Below are positions 25,012 to 33,255 of a stretch of DNA of 64,000 nucleotides, piece by piece. How positions within the stretch are numbered: the stretch's first letter is position 1; each line of letters begins with the position of its first letter. A program made the translations under genes and the position numbers. The notes beneath the pieces are model-generated. The model had not been told where the DNA came from. It saw nothing but the letters and a program-made list of their open reading frames with translations, and made no database searches. This DNA comes from Brachybacterium muris (lineage in GTDB: Bacteria > Actinomycetota > Actinomycetes > Actinomycetales > Dermabacteraceae). The DNA is taken from contig NZ_JAFBCB010000001.1 of the NCBI RefSeq assembly GCF_016907455.1, positions 3,583,195 through 3,647,194 on the forward strand. Direction: 5' to 3'.

Positions 25012-25758
25012 TCACTGGGGCAGTGCGGTGTGTTCTCGCATGTTCCTGTCGCCGGTGTCGATCCAGATTGTGTTGTGCACGATGCGGTCCATGATCGCAT
25101 CGGCGTGGACTGCTCCACCGAGCCGGGCGTGCCAGTCCTTCTTCGGGTACTGGGTGCAGAACACGGTCGAGCCGGTGTCATAGCGGCGCTCGAGCAGTTC
25201 CAGCAGCATCGAACGCATTCCCTCGTCAGGATGGTCCAGCAGCCACTCGTCGATCACCAGCAGCGAGAACGTGGAGTACTTCCGCAGGAACTTCGTCTGG
25301 CCCTGCGGCTTGTCCTTTGCCAGGGCCCAGGCCTCTTCGAGGTCGGGCATTCGGATGTAGTGGGCTCGGAGCCGGTGCTGGCAGGCCTGCTTCGCCAGCG
25401 CGCAGCCGAGGTAGGACTTCCCTGAGCCGGTGAAGCCCTGGAAGACCACGTTCTGTTGCCGCTGGATGAAGGAGCAGGTTGCCAGTTGCGCGATCACGTT
25501 CCGGTTCAGTCCCCGTTCCTCGACCAGATCCAGCCGCCGCAGGTCCGCTCCGGGATAACGCAGCCCCGCCCGGCGGATCAGACCCTCGACCTTTCCATGA
25601 TTGAAGATGGAATGCGCCTCGTCCACGATCAGCTGGAGCCGTTCCTGGAACGACATCCCCAGCACGTGAGCCTCATCCTGGGCATCGATCGCGTCCAGCA
25701 GCGCGGTCGCGCCCATCTCGCGCAGCTTCCGCTTCGTGTCGTTATCGATCACGCTCAC
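25012..25758 (-). CDS. istB: IS21-like transposition helper ATPase IstB
   Basis: 248 residues from GTG 25758, overlapping the istA stop in GTGA. The N-terminal helical domain contains MSFQERLQLIVDEA; Walker A GFTGSGKS is at about residues 108-115, Walker B SLLVIDEWLL at about 165-173, and STVFCTQYPKKDWH and ADAIMDRIVHNT give the sensor and C-terminal motifs. IstB is a DnaA/DnaC-related AAA+ protein that assembles on target DNA and directs the IstA transposase. All key residues are present, so the element may be active. Confidence 0.92.
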   Translation of the reverse strand: MSVIDNDTKRKLREMGATALLDAIDAQDEAHVLGMSFQERLQLIVDEAHSIFNHGKVEGLIRRAGLRYPGADLRRLDLVEERGLNRNVIAQLATCSFIQRQQNVVFQGFTGSGKSYLGCALAKQACQHRLRAHYIRMPDLEEAWALAKDKPQGQTKFLRKYSTFSLLVIDEWLLDHPDEGMRSMLLELLERRYDTGSTVFCTQYPKKDWHARLGGAVHADAIMDRIVHNTIWIDTGDRNMREHTALPQ

Positions 25759-27317
25759 CGGACACCTCCGGCGTAGTAGTCGGCGCCACGGACGTATCCG
25801 CCGTCTTCCGCGGGTTCCTCGCGGGGTGGACGCAGGGCGGCGACCTTGTCCTGCCCGGTGGCCAAGATCGGGTGCAGATGCGCATAGCGCGGTGAACGGA
25901 CCCGTCCCGTCAGCGCGAGTGCGCAGGCCGCCTCGACCCGATCTACGGAGAAGCGGCGAGAGAGCCGTAGCACCGCCAACGCGGGATCCAGGCCCTGTTC
26001 CACGATCGGCACGGACTCGAAGATCCGCTGGATCACGATCACCGTGGCCGGCCCGACCCGATCTGCCCACGCCCGCACCCTCTGCGCGTCCCAGGCCTGG
26101 AAACGCTCGCCCGCAGGTAGGTCCGCGTCGTTGGTGCGGTACTCATTGCTCGCGGTCTCCGGGAGCAGCAGGTGACTGGTCAGTCGCTGGCTGCCCTGAT
26201 AGATCTCCAGCGTCCGGGCCGTGATGCGCAGATCGACCTTCGCGCCGATGTGCGCGAACGGCGCGGAGTAGAAGTTCCGCGCGAACGTGACGTGCCCGTT
26301 CCTGCCCACTCGTCGTCCGTAGTGCCATGTCGAGATCTCGTAGGGCACCGCCGGCAGCGGCGTCAGCAGCGGCCGCTCCTCCGCGTCGAACACGCTGGCG
26401 CGGGATCCGGGCCGCTTCTGGAACGGCTCCGCGTTATAGGCCTCCATCCGCTGCCCGATGGCGGCTGCAAGTTCGGGCAGGGACGTGAATCGCTGATCCC
26501 GCAGCCCGGCGATGACCCAGGTCGCGACGTGCGCGACGGTGTTCTCCACGCTCGCCTTGTCTTTCGGTTTCCGCACCCTCCCCGGGAGCACCGCCGCCGA
26601 GTAATGCGCTGCCATCTCGCGATACGCATCGTTCAGGACGATCTCGCCCTCGCGGGGGTGCTTCACCACACCGGTCTTGAGGTTGTCCGGAACGATCCTC
26701 GGGACCGTCCCGCCCAGCGCCTCGAACATCGCTACGTGCGCTCGCAGCCAGGACTCCTGGCGCATATCCAGCGCCGGGAAGCAGAACGCGTAACGAGAAA
26801 AAGGCAGGCAGGCAACGAACAAGAACACCTTCGAGACCTCGCCGGTGACCGGATCGGCCAGCTCCATCGTGGGGCCGGACCAGTCGACCTCCACGCTCTG
26901 GCCGGCCTTGTGACCGACTCTCGAAGCGGCACCGGTGACCATGACGTGGTGCTGGTAGGTGCGGCAAAACCGGTCATACCCCATCGCCGGATCCCCAGCC
27001 GCCGTGGTCGCGTCGAAGTACTCGCCGTGCAACAGCTTCAGCGTCACGCCGACCCTGGCCATCTCTCGATGGACCTGTTCCCAGTCCGGCTGTGCGAACA
27101 CGCTCTCGTGCTCGCCCCGGCCCGGGAACAACCGGGCATACACCTGCTCATCGGCGACGTCCGCGATATCGCCCCACCCGATCCCTGCAGCGTCAGCGGC
27201 CTCGAACACCGCCCTCACGGACTTGCGGGACATGCCCTGCGAGGACGAAATCGCTCGCCCCGACAGACCTTCTGCGCGCAGCTGGAGCACCAGCTTCGCC
27301 CTGATCTTCCGTACCAT
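25755..27317 (-). CDS. istA: IS21 family transposase IstA
   Basis: 520 residues. An N-terminal helix-turn-helix (MVRKIRAKLVLQLRAEGLSGRAISSSQGMSRKSVRAVF) is followed by an integrase-like DDE core: Asp145 in VEVDWSGP, Asp211 in IVPDNLK and Glu258 in KASVENTV. The C-terminal beta domain includes YSAPFAHIGAKVDLRITARTLEIYQG, as in other IstA proteins. No frameshift or stop is seen. It starts at ATG 27317, 162 bp inside the right end; the promoter lies in that end. Confidence 0.93.
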   Translation of the reverse strand: MVRKIRAKLVLQLRAEGLSGRAISSSQGMSRKSVRAVFEAADAAGIGWGDIADVADEQVYARLFPGRGEHESVFAQPDWEQVHREMARVGVTLKLLHGEYFDATTAAGDPAMGYDRFCRTYQHHVMVTGAASRVGHKAGQSVEVDWSGPTMELADPVTGEVSKVFLFVACLPFSRYAFCFPALDMRQESWLRAHVAMFEALGGTVPRIVPDNLKTGVVKHPREGEIVLNDAYREMAAHYSAAVLPGRVRKPKDKASVENTVAHVATWVIAGLRDQRFTSLPELAAAIGQRMEAYNAEPFQKRPGSRASVFDAEERPLLTPLPAVPYEISTWHYGRRVGRNGHVTFARNFYSAPFAHIGAKVDLRITARTLEIYQGSQRLTSHLLLPETASNEYRTNDADLPAGERFQAWDAQRVRAWADRVGPATVIVIQRIFESVPIVEQGLDPALAVLRLSRRFSVDRVEAACALALTGRVRSPRYAHLHPILATGQDKVAALRPPREEPAEDGGYVRGADYYAGGVR

Positions 27318-27479
27318 TCCAGATTGCTCCTTCCGCCGCGTGCCCTATACACACGGCGGAAGGAGCGTAGACAGAGCGGCCCCAACGACACCACTGGTGG
27401 TCCCGAACGACGCCACCGCTACGGCAGCGACGTGGCACCCGAACCCTCGATCAGCGGACCCCAGCGAGGCGAATATTCA

Positions 27480-27485
27480 CCGAGC
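27480..27485. repeat. Target-site duplication, right copy (CCGAGC)
   Basis: Second copy of the 6-bp duplication flanking the IS21-type element. The host frame resumes immediately after it (GAG CTG GTG TTC). Confidence 0.8.
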
Positions 27486-27487
27486 TG

Positions 27488-29308
27488 GTGTTCGCCCCCA
27501 TCGCCCCCGTGGATGCCGCGGTGGACGAGTTCACCGTCCCCGAGGGCTTCACCTGGCACCCGGTGATCCGCTGGGGCGACCCGATCTTCGAGGACGCCCC
27601 CGAGTTCGACTGGCACGCCCAGAGCGCCGAGGCGCAGAACCTGCAGTTCGGCTACAACAACGACTACACCGAGATCCAGGAGATCCCCGGTTCCGGTGGC
27701 CGTCGGGCGGTCATGTTCGTCAACCACGAGTACACCAACGAGAACATCATGGTGCCGCCCACGATGGATGCCGCCGAGGTGGTCGAGGTGGGCATGGCCG
27801 CCCACGGCCTGACCGTGGTGGAGCTGGAGCGCAAGAACCACAACGTCCCCTACGAGTACGTGCGCGGAGCCGAGCTGAACCGCCGCATCCTGCTGTCGGA
27901 CACCTTCGAGCTGACCGGCGCTGCCGCCGGGTCCGACCTGGTCACCACCGTGGAGGACCCGGAGGGCCGCTACGTGCTGGGCACGCTGGGCAACTGCGCC
28001 GGTGGCCTCACCCCCTGGGGCACCGTGCTCTCCGGCGAGGAGAACTTCCACTCCTACTTCCGCGCCCCCGGCACCTCAGCCCAGGAGAAGCGCTACGGCC
28101 TGGCCGACAAGCCCACTGCTCGCGGCTGGGAGAACGCCCACGACCGGTACGACACCCGCAATGCCGGCTACGAGAACGAGGCCAACCGCTTCGGGTACAT
28201 CGTCGAGGTGGACCCCTGGGACCCCACCTCCACCCCCAAGAAGCACACCGCGCTGGGCCGCTTCAAGCACGAGGGCGCCAACGTGATCATCGCCGAGGAC
28301 GGCCGCGTGGTCGCCTACTCCGGTGACGACGAGCGCTTCGACTACCTGTACAAGTTCGTCTCGGCCAAGAAGTACGTCGAGGGCGACCGTGCCCACAATA
28401 TGACGCTGCTGGAGGAGGGCGACCTGTACGTGGCCCGCTTCGAGGGCAACTCCCCGTCCGCAGAGATCGACGGCTCCGCAGCACTCCCGGCCGACGGCGC
28501 CTTCGACGGCACCGGTCAGTGGCTGCCGCTGGTGCTGGACGGCGCCTCCCAGGTGCCCGGCTTCAGCGTCGAGGAGGTGCTGGTCCACACCCGCCTCGCG
28601 GCCGACGCCGTGGGCCCCACCAAGATGGACCGCTGCGAGGACGTGGAGCCCTCCCTGCACAGCCGGCGCGTGTACGTGGCTTGCACCAACAACTCCAACC
28701 GCGGTGTCGGCTCGAACGCGGGGCCCGACGAGGTGAACCCCCGCACCCAGAACCGCGACGGCCACGTGATCGAGATGGACGAGCTGGGCGACCAGACCAC
28801 CACCTCCTTCGCCTGGAACCTGCTGCTGGTGTGCGGCGACCCCGCCACCGACGAGAACACCTACTTCGCGGGCTTCCCGGAGGACCAGGTCTCGCCGATC
28901 TCCTGCCCGGACAACCTGGCCTTCGACTCCGTGGGCAACCTGTGGATCTCCACCGACGGCCAGCCCTCCGGCATCGGCTTCAACGACGGCCTGTTCCGCG
29001 TCACCCCCGACGGGGACGCACGTGGGAACGTCGAGCAGTTCCTGTCGGTGCCGCGCGACGGCGAGACCTGCGGCCCGATCATCCGCGACCAGGACCGCAC
29101 CGCGTTCGTGGCCGTGCAGCACCCCGGCGAGGACGGCTCCTGGGGGGCGCACACCTCGTACTTCCCCGACTACGACGGCACCGGCCCGAAGCCGTCGGTG
29201 ATCCAGGTGCTGCCCGCGAAGCCCGGCAAGGGCAAGGGGCGCGGCAACGGGAACGGGAATGGTCGCGGCAACGGCAACGGCAACGGCAAGGGGAACGGTC
29301 GGGGCTGA
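27488..29308 (+). pseudogene. phoX: PhoX family alkaline phosphatase, C-terminal fragment (interrupted by IS)
   Basis: 606 codons of the PhoX catalytic part: FVNHEYTNENIM, GTLGNCAGGLTPWGTVLSGEENFHSYF (the conserved Cys and Glu cluster), EVDPWDPTSTPKKHTALGRFKHEGANV, YSGDDERFDYLYKFVS and LAFDSVGNLWISTDGQPSG. These hold the metal ligands of the family. It ends in a Lys/Gly/Asn/Arg tail (KPGKGKGRGNGNG-like). The first GTG could start translation, but without the Tat leader the product would stay in the cytosol. Original function: extracellular phosphate release from organic esters. Confidence 0.88.
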
Positions 29309-29327
29309 CCTGGCCTCCGTCGCCCCC

Positions 29328-29390
29328 CGCTGACCCGCCCCCGTCCCCGCTGACCCACCCCCGTCCCCGCTGACCCGCCCCGCGCCGTCA
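29328..29390 (+). repeat. Tandem repeat of a 20-bp unit
   Basis: Three near-copies of GCTGACCCGCCCCCGTCCCC follow the phoX stop, with an A in place of G in the second unit. The block directly abuts the left arm of the following hairpin. Confidence 0.7.
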
Positions 29391-29391
29391 T

Positions 29392-29446
29392 GAGTGGAGC
29401 AGTTCGGTCGTTTCCCGGAGCTGGATACGACCGAACTGCTCCACTC
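29392..29446. terminator. Long perfect hairpin after phoX
   Basis: Perfect 20-base arms at 29392-29411 (GAGTGGAGCAGTTCGGTCGT) and 29427-29446 flank a 15-base loop. It is 84 bp after the phoX stop. No T-run follows. It may end phoX transcription or be a repeated palindromic element like those at 45147, 54380 and 57498, though its sequence differs. Confidence 0.55.
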
Positions 29447-29660
29447 GCGCGACGGGGGGCGCTGAGGTGAACCCACGACGCGAGGTCCTGTCGCGACCCT
29501 GCGCTGCCCGGATCCTGAGGGGGCGTGTCCCCCGGGATCCCGCCGCGAGACCGTCCCGGGGGCGTGCGCCAGGCAGTGATCCTCACCACCCCCGCGTCGC
29601 CCACCCCGTGGCTCGACAAGGCGCCCGCACCGTCCCCGCGCCGCCCCCGAGGCTTATTTC

Positions 29661-29680
29661 TCTCGCGCGCGCACGCGAGA
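29661..29680. promoter_or_regulatory. Inverted repeat upstream of the Mrp operon
   Basis: TCTCGCG and CGCGAGA flank six bases. The site is about 120-140 bp before the mrpA start and could be an operator. No regulator is known. Confidence 0.3.
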
Positions 29681-29802
29681 CAGGCCCTGACCGTCGGTGC
29701 CCTTCATCACTGGGAGAAGTCTTGGGGCAGGTTGTGACCTGTCGATAAGATCCTGGCCATGCCCCGCCACGATGCCACCTCCTGCCCTGTTCGGGGGTGG
29801 TG

Positions 29803-32800
29803 ATGGTGTCCGTGCTGTGGACGGTGCTGATCCTGGGCGCCACGGTGGCGCTCACCCCGGTGCTCGACAAGCTGATGGGCCGCGCCGCCTGCTACGTGCT
29901 GGCCGCCCTCTACCTCGTCGCCGCCGGCGCGCTGATCCCCGCCTCCGCCGCCGTGCTGGCCGGCACCGATGATCCGACCACCGCCTTCTCCGTGCCCTGG
30001 GCACCCGCATGGGGGGTCGACTTCGCGCTGCAGGCCGACGGCGTGGGCATCGTGTTCTCGATGATCGCGCTGGTGATCGGCGCGGTGGTGCTCGTGTACT
30101 CGGCCCGCTACCTCGACCCCGGCAGGCAGCTCAGCTTCTCGCTGGTGATGGCCCTGTTCACCCTGTCGATGGTCACCCTGGTGCTGGCCGATGACCTGGT
30201 GCTGCTGTTCATCACCTGGGAGCTCACCTCCATCGCGTCGTTCCTGCTGATCGCCCGCAGCGGGGGAGCAGGCCAGGCCGCCTCCATGCGCACCCTGCTG
30301 ATCACCTTCCTGGGCGGGCTCTCGCTGCTGACCGCGGTGTCGCTGATGGTGTGGCGCCTGGGCACCACGTCGGTCTCCGAGGTGCTCGCCTCGGACGTGT
30401 GGGCGCCCGGAGACGGCTTCACCACCCTGATCGCCCTGCTGGTCGCCTTCGCGGCCTGCACCAAGTCCGCCCAGTTCCCCTTCCACGTGTGGCTGCCCGA
30501 CGCGATGGCCGCCGCTACCCCCGTCTCCGCCTACCTGCACGCCGCTGCGGTGGTGAAGGCGGGCATCTTCCTGCTGCTGCGCTTCAGTCCCGCCTTCCAC
30601 GACGTGGTGGCCTGGAACGTGGTCCTCATCGTCGCGGGCCTGATCACCGCCTTCGTGGGCGGCATCCTCGCCCTCCAGCAGCCGGACCTGAAGAAGCTGA
30701 TGGCCTACTCGACCGTCAGCCAGCTGGGCCTGATCGTCACCGTGATCGGGGTGGGTACGGAACTGGCGATCCTCGCCGCCATCGTGCACACCATCGCCCA
30801 CGCCCTGTTCAAGTCGGGCCTGTTCATGATGGTCGGCGTCATCGACCACTCCGTGCACACCCGTGAACTGCGCCGCATGCCGGCGATGTGGCGCGCACTG
30901 CCGGCCACCTTCGTGGTCACCGTGCTGGGTTGCATGTCCATGGCCGGACTGCCGCCGATGCTGGGCTTCGTCTCCAAGGAGTCCCTGCTCACCGGCGCGC
31001 TCGATGCCCCCGGCGCCGCCTGGATCGGCTGGGTGGTGGCCTTCGGCATCGCCGGTGCCAGCGTGATCACCTTCGCCTACTGCGCCAAGATCGTGCTGGG
31101 AGCCTTCGTGGACGGCCGCGACCCCGCGCTGGACCCCGCCGATGACGCCAGGACCGACGAGACCGGGGCCGTGGTCCGTGCGACCGACGCGCACCGCCCC
31201 GAGCCGCTGCTGCTGTGGCCCGCCGCCCTGCCGATCCTGGTGGGCCTGCCCCTCGCGCTGGTGGTCGGGGTGCTGGACACCCCCGTCGGCCGGGCCGTGG
31301 AATCCGCCCTGGGCATCGAGGGCGCAGACCCCCACCTGGCCTTCTGGCACGGCCTGACCCCGGAACTGGCCCTCACCGCGGGCGTGATCGTGTTGGGCAC
31401 CCTGATCGCACTGGGCCGCCGCCGCATCCTCCCCGCCCTCGAGGCGCGACCCTTCCCGTACGACGGCGCCCGGGTGCTGGGCGCGGTGGATCGCGCCGTG
31501 GAGAAGCTGGCAGCCGTGCTGGTGCGGCCCATCGCCTCCGACGACCCGATGCGCCACCTTGCCGCGATCGTGATCGCCTTCGCTGCGGTGCTGCTGGGCT
31601 CCCTGGCCGTGGTGCTCGACGACCTCGCCCCCCTGCAGCCGAACCTGAACCGCCCGATCGACGCGGTGCTGCTGGTGCTGATCACCGCCGCCGTGCTCGT
31701 GGTGTGCACGCGACGGGACCGGATCGGTGCGGCCGTGTCGCTGTCGGCCGTGGGCATCCTCGCCACCGTGCAGATCCTCTCGCTGGGCGCCCCCGACGTG
31801 ACGCTGACCCAGCTGCTGGTCGAGTCGCTCACCATCATCGTGATCATGCTGGTGCTGCAGCGCCTGCCGCGCACCTTCGTGGCCCCGGGCCGCTCCGGCC
31901 GTCGTGGCGCCCTGGTGCCCGCCGTGCTGGTGGGCCTGGCTGCCGGCGCAGGCACGTTCATGTTCATGGGCCGCCGGGGTCGCAGCGAGATCGCCGAGTA
32001 CTACATCGCCAACGCCGAGGAGATCACCGGCGGGCACAACATCGTCAACGTGATCCTGGTGGAGTTCCGTGCACTGGACACCCTGGGCGAGCTGTCCGTG
32101 CTGGGCATGGCGGGGGTGGCCATCGTCGCGGTGCTCTCCAGCGTGCGCGACAGGTTCATCGATCCCGGCACCGTCGAGCCGCCCGCGCCCGACGCCGATG
32201 CGGTGGAGCGCGCCGAGCACGACCGCGAGCCCGCGCTGCGTGAGGCGGGCACCGCCGCGCACCGCGCCATCACCTCCGCCTGGAGCAACTCCGCCGCCCT
32301 GCAGCTGATGGTGAGGGTGGTGGCGCCGATCCTCGCGGTCATCTCCGCCCTGCTGTTCTGGCGCGGCCACAACGCCCCCGGTGGCGGCTTCATCGCCGCG
32401 CTGGTGGGCTCGGCGATCGTGGCGCTGCTGTACCTGTCCACCTCCTCGGACCGTCAGATCGGGCCGCCCCGCGTACCGCTGCACCTGATCGGCGGCGGCA
32501 TCGTGGTGGCCCTGGGTGCCGGGTTCCTCGGGTATCTCAAGGGCGGGTTCCTGGAGCCGCTGCACGGATACCTGTTCGGCGTGCACCTGACCACCTCGAT
32601 GATCTTCGACGTGGGCGTGTACCTCGCAGTGCTGGGCCTGGTCATGATCGCGGTCAACCTGCTGGGCGTCAGCGGGTCCTCGTCCACCACCCCCTCGGGC
32701 GTGGACAGCGGCACCCGCGCCGAGGACGCCGTGGAGGGCACCCGTGAGCGTGTCGACGAGGCCGTCGAGGGCGAGCTGCCCGGGCCTCTGGAGACCACCC

Positions 32801-32892
32801 GTGGCGAGGAGCTGCCGGATCGTCGCCGGGTCGGTGTGCGCACCTCCCACCTCACCTCCGGCATCAGGCCGAAGGAGGTCGGACGACGATGA
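29803..32892 (+). CDS. mrpA: Na+/H+ antiporter subunit A with fused MrpB part (MrpAB)
   Basis: 1029 residues from ATG 29803 (a GTG six bases upstream is possible; GGGGGT lies just before). The ND5-like proton channel occupies about residues 1-480: HVWLPDAMAAATPVSAYLHAAAVVKAGIFLL and KKLMAYSTVSQLGLIVTVIG carry the membrane Lys/His/Glu network. A second region (about 560-760) holds the MbhD/MbhE-like helices. From about residue 825 QLMVRVVAPILAVISALLFWRGHNAPGGGFIAALVGSAI is MrpB-like, so A and B are fused. It starts the six-gene Mrp operon for Na+ efflux and pH homeostasis. Confidence 0.92.
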   Translation: MVSVLWTVLILGATVALTPVLDKLMGRAACYVLAALYLVAAGALIPASAAVLAGTDDPTTAFSVPWAPAWGVDFALQADGVGIVFSMIALVIGAVVLVYSARYLDPGRQLSFSLVMALFTLSMVTLVLADDLVLLFITWELTSIASFLLIARSGGAGQAASMRTLLITFLGGLSLLTAVSLMVWRLGTTSVSEVLASDVWAPGDGFTTLIALLVAFAACTKSAQFPFHVWLPDAMAAATPVSAYLHAAAVVKAGIFLLLRFSPAFHDVVAWNVVLIVAGLITAFVGGILALQQPDLKKLMAYSTVSQLGLIVTVIGVGTELAILAAIVHTIAHALFKSGLFMMVGVIDHSVHTRELRRMPAMWRALPATFVVTVLGCMSMAGLPPMLGFVSKESLLTGALDAPGAAWIGWVVAFGIAGASVITFAYCAKIVLGAFVDGRDPALDPADDARTDETGAVVRATDAHRPEPLLLWPAALPILVGLPLALVVGVLDTPVGRAVESALGIEGADPHLAFWHGLTPELALTAGVIVLGTLIALGRRRILPALEARPFPYDGARVLGAVDRAVEKLAAVLVRPIASDDPMRHLAAIVIAFAAVLLGSLAVVLDDLAPLQPNLNRPIDAVLLVLITAAVLVVCTRRDRIGAAVSLSAVGILATVQILSLGAPDVTLTQLLVESLTIIVIMLVLQRLPRTFVAPGRSGRRGALVPAVLVGLAAGAGTFMFMGRRGRSEIAEYYIANAEEITGGHNIVNVILVEFRALDTLGELSVLGMAGVAIVAVLSSVRDRFIDPGTVEPPAPDADAVERAEHDREPALREAGTAAHRAITSAWSNSAALQLMVRVVAPILAVISALLFWRGHNAPGGGFIAALVGSAIVALLYLSTSSDRQIGPPRVPLHLIGGGIVVALGAGFLGYLKGGFLEPLHGYLFGVHLTTSMIFDVGVYLAVLGLVMIAVNLLGVSGSSSTTPSGVDSGTRAEDAVEGTRERVDEAVEGELPGPLETTRGEELPDRRRVGVRTSHLTSGIRPKEVGRR

Positions 32893-33221
32893 TCATCTCC
32901 CTGACCGTGGCCGTGCTGGTGACCGGCGGTGTGTACCTGCTGCTGCAGCGCAGCATGGTGCGCGTGGTGTTCGGCATGACGCTGCTGAGCCATGCCGCCA
33001 ACTTCATCCTGCTCTCCGCCGGGGTGCCCGGCTGGCGCGCCGAGCCGCTCACCGACGTGTCCGGCCGCCCCGAGATGGCCGACCCGCTGCCGCAGGCCTT
33101 CGTGCTCACGGCCATCGTGATCACCATGGCGGTCACCATCTTCATGCTGACCCTGGCCGTGCTGGGCCGTGACGACGACATGGCCGAGCACCCTGAGACG
33201 GGGGAGACGCGAGACTCATGA
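32889..33221 (+). CDS. mrpC: Na+/H+ antiporter subunit C
   Basis: 110 residues, NuoK-like, with three helices: SLTVAVLVTGGVYLLLQR, MVRVVFGMTLLSHAANFILLSAG and PLPQAFVLTAIVITMAVTIFMLTLAVL. The last block is the family hallmark. It overlaps mrpA by 4 bp (ATGA). Confidence 0.92.
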   Translation: MIISLTVAVLVTGGVYLLLQRSMVRVVFGMTLLSHAANFILLSAGVPGWRAEPLTDVSGRPEMADPLPQAFVLTAIVITMAVTIFMLTLAVLGRDDDMAEHPETGETRDS

Positions 33222-33255
33222 TCCCTGCTGTGCTGTCGCTCCCTCCCTGCTGCCC

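Larger units (their letters stand above)
24899..27479. mobile_element. IS21-family insertion sequence carrying istA and istB
   Basis: 2581 bp, bounded by TGAGTATTCG on the left and CGAATATTCA on the right, which are inverted copies with one mismatch in ten (TG...CA termini as in IS21), and by 6-bp duplications of CCGAGC. It carries two overlapping genes on the minus strand, transposase IstA and ATPase helper IstB, both intact. Size, gene order and ends are all normal for the family. It interrupts phoX in opposite orientation. Confidence 0.93.
29309..29802. other. phoX-mrpA intergenic region with repeats and hairpins
   Basis: 494 bp with no supported gene. In order: a 20-bp tandem repeat block (29328-29390), a 20-bp-arm hairpin (29392-29446), a C-rich stretch, and a short palindrome (29661-29680) in the probable mrpA promoter area. 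The tail CTGTCGATAAGATCC at about 29739-29753 lies just upstream of the mrpA start. Confidence 0.5.

Noticed and set aside
27488..29308. The PhoX C-terminal frame as a complete gene starting at GTG 27488
   Set aside because: The frame continues without a stop into the N-terminal fragment after removal of the IS, and the product would lack the Tat leader; it is a fragment.
29707..32850. A 1047-codon open frame antisense to mrpA
   Set aside because: His/Gln/Gly-rich shadow of the mrpA coding frame with no ribosome site or homology.
29803..33221. Missing mrpB suggesting a broken Mrp operon
   Set aside because: The MrpB-like sequence is the last part of MrpA (from about residue 825), as in other actinobacterial A-B fusions.
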